Below the pieces are notes generated by a model. That model made no database searches. It worked only from the letters and a program-made list of their open reading frames with translations, and was not told the origin of the DNA. From contig JAJYSQ010000023.1 of assembly GCA_021793495.1 (NCBI GenBank), positions 1-10,018 on the forward strand: a stretch of DNA of 10,018 bases, given 5' to 3'. Below are positions 6,524-10,018 of the stretch, one piece after another (within the stretch, counting starts at the first letter, position 1; each line of letters begins with the position of its first letter). The position numbers were made by a program, and so were the translations under genes. The DNA comes from Actinomycetes bacterium. GTDB lineage: Bacteria > Actinomycetota > Actinomycetes > JAJYSQ01.

Positions 6524-8070
6524 GGCCGGTCCTGGGGTCGTGGCTGGTCGGCACCGGCCCACAGGGGATCGCGCAGGGCGCGGCGCAGGACCTTGCCCAC
6601 CCCCGACATGGGCAGCGCATCGACGTACTCGATGCGCTTGGGCACCTTGTACCCGGCCAGCCGGGTTCGTACGTGCGCGGTCAGCTCCTCGGGATCAGGC
6701 CGTCCGCCGGGGCTGGTGACGACGTAGGCGACGATGCTCTCCACCCAGACCGGGTCTGGTGCGCCGACCACGGCGGCCGAGGCGACCCCCGGGTGGGTGA
6801 GCAACGCGTCCTCGACCTCCCGGGGGTAGACGTTGTACCCGCCCGTGATGATCATGTCGGAGGTGCGGTCGACCAGGTGGACCAGGCCACGCTCGTCGAT
6901 GCGTGCCACGTCTCGGGTGCGCACCCATCCGTCGGTCAGCAGCGTGGTCGCGCTGAGCTCCGGGGCTCCGAGGTACCCGGCCATCGCCGAGGGGCAGCGC
7001 ACGACCAGCTCCCCGGGCTCGTCGACGCCCACCGGGTGGCCGTCGGCATCCACCGCGACCAGCTCGACGTCCGCCGACGGCCAACCGCAGGCTCCCAGCG
7101 GCGCGTCCGGGCCGACATGGTCGGCGGCCGACAGCACGGTCAGCGCCAGCGGTGCCTCGGTCTGCCCGTAGTACTGGGTGAAGACAGGTCCCCACAGGTC
7201 CATCGCGGCCTCGATCACCGGGCGGGGCATCGGGGAGGCACCGTAGACGACCTGGGTGAGGCTCGCCCGGTCCTCGGCCGTGGCCCCGGCGGCCAGCAGC
7301 ATGCCCAGCATCGTGGGCACGAGGTTGGCGTGCGTGACGTGGTGGCGGCGCAGCGCGTCGAGGTACTCCTCCGGGGCGAAACCCGGCAGGACCACGGAGC
7401 ACCCGCCGCGGAGCCAGAACGGTAGGACGAACGTACCGCTGGCGTGGATCAGTGGTGCGGCGTGCACCATCGCGTCCTCGCGGCCCGGACTGACCAGGTT
7501 GGTCAGGATGTTGCGCACGATCGCCGCGTACGAACCCTGGGTGTGCACGGCTGCCTTGAGCGTGCCGGTGGTCCCGCTGGTGTACAGCGCCAGCACCGGG
7601 TCCTCGGCGCTCGCCGGGTGTGCCGGGTCGTCGGAGCTGGCCTCGGTGGCCGCGGCCAGCAGGTCGAGGTGTCCGCGACCACCTGCGCCCAGGCACAGCA
7701 GGGCCAGGTGGTCGGTCTGGGCGGCCAGCTCCTCGGCCCGGTCGGCCAGGGCGGGGGAGTAGACGAGCGTGGCGACCCGGGCGTCGGCGATCATGGCCGT
7801 GTGCTCGGCCAGGGAGAGCCGGGCGTTCAGCGGCACTCGGACGACGCCGGCCTTCAGGCAGGCGAAGTCCATCGGTACCGCCATCAGCTCGTTGCCCTCG
7901 AGCAGGCCCAGCCGGGAGCCTGGGGTGACCCCGAGCCCGGCCAGCACGTGCGCCAGCTGGTTGGCCGTACGGTCCACCTCGGTGAAGCTCAGCGCGCGGT
8001 CGCCGACCCGGACGGCGGGTCGGTTGCCGTGACGGCGCGCCCCGGCCCGGACCATGTCCACCGTCAGCAT
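6520..8070 (-). CDS. acyl-CoA synthetase (AMP-binding, fatty-acid/organic-acid CoA ligase)
   Basis: A 516-residue adenylate-forming enzyme that activates a carboxylic acid with ATP and links it to CoA. Motifs appear in order: A3 phosphate loop TSGTTGTLK (164-172, with Leu where Pro is usual), A5 YYGQTE (300-305), A7 WVRTRDVAR with Asp387, hinge motif A8 DRTSDMIITGGYNVYPREVE (401-420), and A10 GVGKVLRR with the catalytic Lys493. Length is normal for the family, and no signal peptide or membrane segment is seen. The start is fixed at ATG 8070 by a strong Shine-Dalgarno sequence 6 bp upstream; a longer reading from 8124 would run through the operator-like repeat and is unlikely. It is the first gene of a two-gene unit with the crotonase and is divergent from a TetR regulator. 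The acid substrate cannot be read from sequence. Confidence 0.92.
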   Translation of the reverse strand: MLTVDMVRAGARRHGNRPAVRVGDRALSFTEVDRTANQLAHVLAGLGVTPGSRLGLLEGNELMAVPMDFACLKAGVVRVPLNARLSLAEHTAMIADARVATLVYSPALADRAEELAAQTDHLALLCLGAGGRGHLDLLAAATEASSDDPAHPASAEDPVLALYTSGTTGTLKAAVHTQGSYAAIVRNILTNLVSPGREDAMVHAAPLIHASGTFVLPFWLRGGCSVVLPGFAPEEYLDALRRHHVTHANLVPTMLGMLLAAGATAEDRASLTQVVYGASPMPRPVIEAAMDLWGPVFTQYYGQTEAPLALTVLSAADHVGPDAPLGACGWPSADVELVAVDADGHPVGVDEPGELVVRCPSAMAGYLGAPELSATTLLTDGWVRTRDVARIDERGLVHLVDRTSDMIITGGYNVYPREVEDALLTHPGVASAAVVGAPDPVWVESIVAYVVTSPGGRPDPEELTAHVRTRLAGYKVPKRIEYVDALPMSGVGKVLRRALRDPLWAGADQPRPQDRP

Positions 8071-8076
8071 CGAAGG

Positions 8077-8083
8077 CCTCCTC
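8077..8083 (-). promoter_or_regulatory. ribosome binding site of the acyl-CoA synthetase gene
   Basis: On the minus strand GAGGAGG (8083 down to 8077) lies 6 bp before ATG 8070. It is the strongest Shine-Dalgarno match I noticed in the window, and it decides the start against the in-frame upstream alternative at 8124. Confidence 0.85.
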
Positions 8084-8101
8084 GCGCGTCCCGGGCCAGC
8101 C

Positions 8102-8152
8102 CGGCGCCAGCCGTGAACAGTCAACTCTGACTGTCGGGGGCGGCTGGCGCCG
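8102..8152. promoter_or_regulatory. nested inverted repeat in the divergent promoter region, candidate TetR operator
   Basis: The 97-bp gap between the divergent acyl-CoA synthetase and TetR genes holds two perfect inverted repeats, one inside the other. The inner is ACAGTCA (8117-8123), 4 bp, TGACTGT (8128-8134), an 18-bp span typical of TetR-family operators and relatively AT-rich for this DNA. The outer arms are CGGCGCCAGCCG (8102-8113) and CGGCTGGCGCCG (8141-8152), 12 bp each. The centres differ by 1.5 bp. The minus strand contains TTGACT (8124 down to 8119) across the inner left arm and could be a -35 element, although no good -10 follows. Binding here would control both directions. Operator function is inferred from position and symmetry. 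Confidence 0.7.
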
Positions 8153-8167
8153 TGTCAAGATGCCCGG

Positions 8168-9025
8168 GTGGTCCCAACGCCCGGCTCTACGCGCCGACGC
8201 ATCCTGGACGCGACCCTGCTCACCCTCGTCGAGCGCGGACATGCCGGGACGACGACGCTGGCGGTCCAGCGGCGAGCGGGGGTCTCACGCGGAGCGCTGC
8301 TGCACTACTTCCCCACCCGGGCCGACCTGCTGGTCGCGGCGGTCAGCGACGTGGCCGAGGCGCAGGTGCGGGTGCTGCGCCATGCGGCCGGCCACCTGCC
8401 ACGTGGGTCGGACCGTCCGGTGAAGGCCGTCCAGATGATGGCCCGGGTGTTCTCCGGAGAGGTGTTCCTGGCCGGCCTGGAGCTGTGGGCGGCGGCGCGT
8501 ACGGACCCGGGGTTACGGGACCCCTTGCGCATGCACGAGCGCGACGTCGGGCCGGTGCTGCGCGAGGTCACGTGCGCCCTGCTCGGCCCGGAGGTCGCTG
8601 CGCTGGAGGACCGGGAAGCTCGGGTCGAGCTGCTCCTGGTCGCGCTGCGGGGTCTCGCACTGACCGGTCTGATGCGCCAGCGTGCCGAGCGCCAGCGCGC
8701 GGTGGTCGGGACCCTGACCCGACTGGTGTTCACCGTCGATCCACCCGTGAGCCCGGTGGGGCGGGCGGACACCGATCGGCGCCCGCTTTCTCGGCAGACG
8801 TCAGACGACGCCGTACAGCCGGTCGCCCGCGTCCCCGAGCCCGGGCACGATGTAGCCGTGCTCGTTCAGCCGCTCGTCGACGGCGGCGGTGACCAGGGTG
8901 ACCGGAACCGGTCCGGCATCCCAGGCGTCCCGCAGGACGGCGATCCCCTCCGGAGCGGCCAGCAGGGTGACCGCGGTGATGTGGTCGGCTCCGCGGTCGA
9001 GCAGGAAACGGATCGCGGTGCGTAG
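8168..9025 (+). CDS. TetR/AcrR-family transcriptional regulator, probably with an unnatural C-terminal extension
   Basis: The N-terminal ~56 residues form a TetR-type DNA-binding domain: [20 protein letters not shown], then the helix-turn-helix [20 protein letters not shown] (31-50). The ligand domain includes [17 protein letters not shown], a pattern seen in many actinobacterial TetR proteins. GTG 8168 is chosen because the family N terminus begins there; no good Shine-Dalgarno site precedes it, so a leaderless or short-leader transcript is possible. It is probably the local regulator of the divergent acyl-CoA unit, with an acyl-CoA or the free acid as a plausible effector. The frame stays open to 9025, giving 285 residues against about 190-215 usual. 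Residues 212-285 are antisense to upp. A T-rich-tailed hairpin at 8761-8789 and an out-of-frame TGA at 8748-8750 suggest the gene originally ended near 8750. Confidence 0.85.
   Translation: MVPTPGSTRRRILDATLLTLVERGHAGTTTLAVQRRAGVSRGALLHYFPTRADLLVAAVSDVAEAQVRVLRHAAGHLPRGSDRPVKAVQMMARVFSGEVFLAGLELWAAARTDPGLRDPLRMHERDVGPVLREVTCALLGPEVAALEDREARVELLLVALRGLALTGLMRQRAERQRAVVGTLTRLVFTVDPPVSPVGRADTDRRPLSRQTSDDAVQPVARVPEPGHDVAVLVQPLVDGGGDQGDRNRSGIPGVPQDGDPLRSGQQGDRGDVVGSAVEQETDRGA
8761..8789 (+). terminator. GC-rich hairpin with T-rich tail, candidate terminator between the TetR gene and upp
   Basis: GCGGGCG (8761-8767), a 12-base loop containing the palindrome CCGATCGG, and CGCCCGC (8780-8786) form a perfect 7-bp GC stem followed by TTTC on the plus strand. 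It lies inside the open frame of the TetR gene but near the usual end of that family, and 14 bases beyond the upp stop on the minus strand. It could end transcription from the plus side and, less surely, from upp. Confidence 0.55.
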
Positions 9026-9439
9026 GGTCCCGCCGGTGGCCAGCATCGGGTCGAGCACGTAGCACTGGCGCCCAGACAGGTCCTCGGGTAGCCGGGTGGC
9101 GTAGGTCGAGGCGGCCAGGGTGTCCTCGTCGCGGATCATGCCGAGGAAGCCGACCTCTGCGGTGGGTAGCAGGCGGACCATGCCTTCGAGCATGCCCAGC
9201 CCGGCTCGCAGGATCGGTACGACCAGGGGTTTCGGCGCGGCCAGCCGAACCCCGGTGGTCGCAGCCACCGGCGTGGTGATCCGGACCGGCTCGGTCCGGA
9301 CCTCGCGGGTGGCCTCGTACGCCAGCAGGGTGACCAGCTCGTCGACCAGCCGTCGGAAGGTCGGGGAGTCGGTCCGTTGGTCCCGCAGCGCGGTGAGCTT
9401 GTGGGCGACCAGCGGGTGGTCGGCGACGTGGATCCGCAT
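8801..9439 (-). CDS. upp: uracil phosphoribosyltransferase
   Basis: This 212-residue cytoplasmic enzyme makes UMP from uracil and PRPP in pyrimidine salvage. The sequence is typical and complete: [17 protein letters not shown] near the N terminus, the segment [10 protein letters not shown] (75-84), the PRPP-binding loop DPMLATGGT (130-138), and the uracil-binding end [13 protein letters not shown] (195-207). It closely resembles the actinobacterial form, such as that of Streptomyces as I recall it. ATG 9439 is chosen because homologues start M-R-x-H-V-x-D-H-P-L. A GTG at 9451, four codons earlier, is possible, and neither has a clear Shine-Dalgarno site. It is divergent from the tRNA deaminase-associated gene, and its 3' end converges on the TetR gene. 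Confidence 0.97.
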   Translation of the reverse strand: MRIHVADHPLVAHKLTALRDQRTDSPTFRRLVDELVTLLAYEATREVRTEPVRITTPVAATTGVRLAAPKPLVVPILRAGLGMLEGMVRLLPTAEVGFLGMIRDEDTLAASTYATRLPEDLSGRQCYVLDPMLATGGTLRTAIRFLLDRGADHITAVTLLAAPEGIAVLRDAWDAGPVPVTLVTAAVDERLNEHGYIVPGLGDAGDRLYGVV

Positions 9440-9454
9440 GGGGGGCGACACTAG

Positions 9455-9484
9455 CGTCTAGCGGGCCTGCCGGCCTGCTGTCAC
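9455..9484 (-). promoter_or_regulatory. upp: possible upp promoter
   Basis: On the minus strand GTGACA (9484 down to 9479) resembles a -35 box, five of six bases. After 18 bp comes TAGACG (9460 down to 9455), a weak -10 match. Transcription would begin near 9448, giving a very short leader before ATG 9439, which would fit the missing Shine-Dalgarno site. This is a weak call. Confidence 0.25.
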
Positions 9485-9544
9485 CCCGAGCCGTCATCTG
9501 CGACCATACGGCGGGAGCGTGTCTCGCGCCCACCGACGACCGGC

Positions 9545-9561
9545 GCCCGTCGTGGACGGGC
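9545..9561 (+). other. stem-loop just upstream of the tRNA deaminase-associated gene
   Basis: GCCCGTC (9545-9551), loop GTG, and GACGGGC (9555-9561) form a perfect 7-bp stem 3 bases before the purine-rich GAAGGA (9565-9570) that may serve the next gene. It could shape access to the ribosome binding site, or be chance in GC-rich DNA. Confidence 0.3.
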
Positions 9562-9585
9562 CCTGAAGGACAGGCGGACTTCGCG

Positions 9586-10018
9586 ATGGCGCAAGAGACG
9601 GACTTCGCACTGGTCGCCTACCGTGAGGATGGGCGGTGGGAGGTTTCGCTGCTACCCCCGCGCAGCGCTGACGACCTGGACTCCCTGCTCCGTGCCTTGC
9701 GCCAGCAGCCGTCCGAGGGGGGGACGCTCGGACTGGTCTCGGTAGCCGACGACTTCTTCCTGCTGGCTCGGCTCACCGCCGGCGAGACGCGCCTGCTGCT
9801 GTCCGACCTCACCGCAGCCACCGAGTGGCCCCTGGCTGCCCAGGTCCTGCAGACACTGGACGTCACGGTACCTGAGGAGGAGGAGCCTGACCATCCGGTG
9901 CCGGCCGGCGACCTGGAGATCGTCGCCGACCTCGGCATGGACGGGCTGGCGATGGCCGCGCTCTGCGCCGACGAGGAGCTCTTCCCGGACGAGATGCTCG
10001 GGCGGATCGCCGAGCGGC
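9586..10018 (+). CDS. tRNA adenosine deaminase-associated protein (3' end outside window)
   Basis: ATG 9586 opens a frame of at least 144 residues that runs off the window. The protein is small and acidic, beginning METD-like as MAQETDFALVAYREDG. It then has a DDLDSLLRALR helix, a strand pair around SVADDFFLLARL, LLLSDLTAATEW, an acidic linker (VPEEEEPDHP, 95-104), and a C-terminal DLGMDGLAMAALC segment. This layout matches the actinobacterial family annotated as tRNA adenosine deaminase-associated protein, which usually sits directly before tadA (wobble A-to-I editing of tRNA-Arg). The link to upp as a divergent neighbour also fits the usual actinobacterial gene order. Its biochemical role is not known. 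GAAGGA at 9565-9570 is 15 bp upstream, rather far; no other in-frame start lies nearby. There are no membrane segments. Confidence 0.82.
   Translation, partial: MAQETDFALVAYREDGRWEVSLLPPRSADDLDSLLRALRQQPSEGGTLGLVSVADDFFLLARLTAGETRLLLSDLTAATEWPLAAQVLQTLDVTVPEEEEPDHPVPAGDLEIVADLGMDGLAMAALCADEELFPDEMLGRIAER

Noticed and set aside
5012..6727. 571-codon plus-strand frame spanning the ADH and crotonase region
   Set aside because: Its first part is an out-of-frame reading of the ADH gene and the rest is antisense to the crotonase. The translation is Arg/Gly/Pro-rich without any recognisable domain.
8071..8124. An 18-residue N-terminal extension of the acyl-CoA synthetase from 8124
   Set aside because: The extension is Arg/Gly/Pro-rich and lies across the operator-like repeat. 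The strong GAGGAGG site is correctly placed for ATG 8070.
6695..8242. Minus-strand frame overlapping the acyl-CoA synthetase and starting inside the TetR gene
   Set aside because: It is a frame-shifted shadow of the synthetase. Its Arg/Gly/Pro-rich translation carries none of the adenylate-forming motifs, which all fall in the other frame.
8168..9025. The long TetR product as a fusion protein with a new C-terminal domain
   Set aside because: The extra residues are the antisense of a conserved upp segment, rich in Gly, Asp, Gln and Arg, with no hydrophobic core pattern. Loss of a stop is simpler.

Overview
The window is chromosomal DNA of very high G+C content with strong third-position GC bias. 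It most likely comes from an actinobacterium. The best markers are an actinobacterial-type uracil phosphoribosyltransferase divergent from a tRNA adenosine deaminase-associated protein, and a three-subunit (split alpha) proton-translocating transhydrogenase. I see no rRNA, tRNA, insertion sequence, phage gene, CRISPR array or defence gene; gene density is very high.

Layout. (1) 1-1646, plus strand: the 3' part of a small LapA-type membrane protein, then an AI-2E/PerM-family membrane protein 8 bp downstream. (2) 1781-5765, plus strand: pntAA, pntAB and pntB, the first two joined by an ATGA overlap and the last by a 1-base TGATG overlap, followed after 3 bp by a zinc-dependent alcohol dehydrogenase. 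This looks like one redox operon: membrane exchange of hydride between NAD(H) and NADP(H), plus a soluble nicotinamide-dependent dehydrogenase. (3) 5663-8070, minus strand: an acyl-CoA synthetase and a crotonase-fold protein joined by an ATGA overlap. They are divergent from a TetR-family regulator (from 8168, plus strand). The 97 bp between carry a striking nested inverted repeat that is the obvious candidate operator. The three genes look like a small, locally regulated acyl-CoA (fatty, aromatic or other organic acid) catabolic unit. (4) 8801-9439, minus strand: upp (uracil salvage). (5) From 9586, plus strand, running off the window: the tRNA adenosine deaminase-associated protein, normally followed by tadA.

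The most unusual structure is at the gene junctions. Both convergent pairs have long 3' overlaps as read: alcohol dehydrogenase with crotonase (103 bp), and the TetR gene with upp (225 bp). Each junction carries a GC-rich stem-loop that would make sense as a shared terminator. For the TetR gene, the hairpin with a T-rich tail lies before the in-frame stop, and an out-of-frame TGA lies just upstream of it. The long C-terminal tail may therefore come from a lost stop or a frameshift. The crotonase lacks the second catalytic glutamate of classical enoyl-CoA hydratase. I did not find a convincing wholly new system; the operator architecture, the overlapping ends and the reaction of the acyl-CoA unit are the leads worth following.
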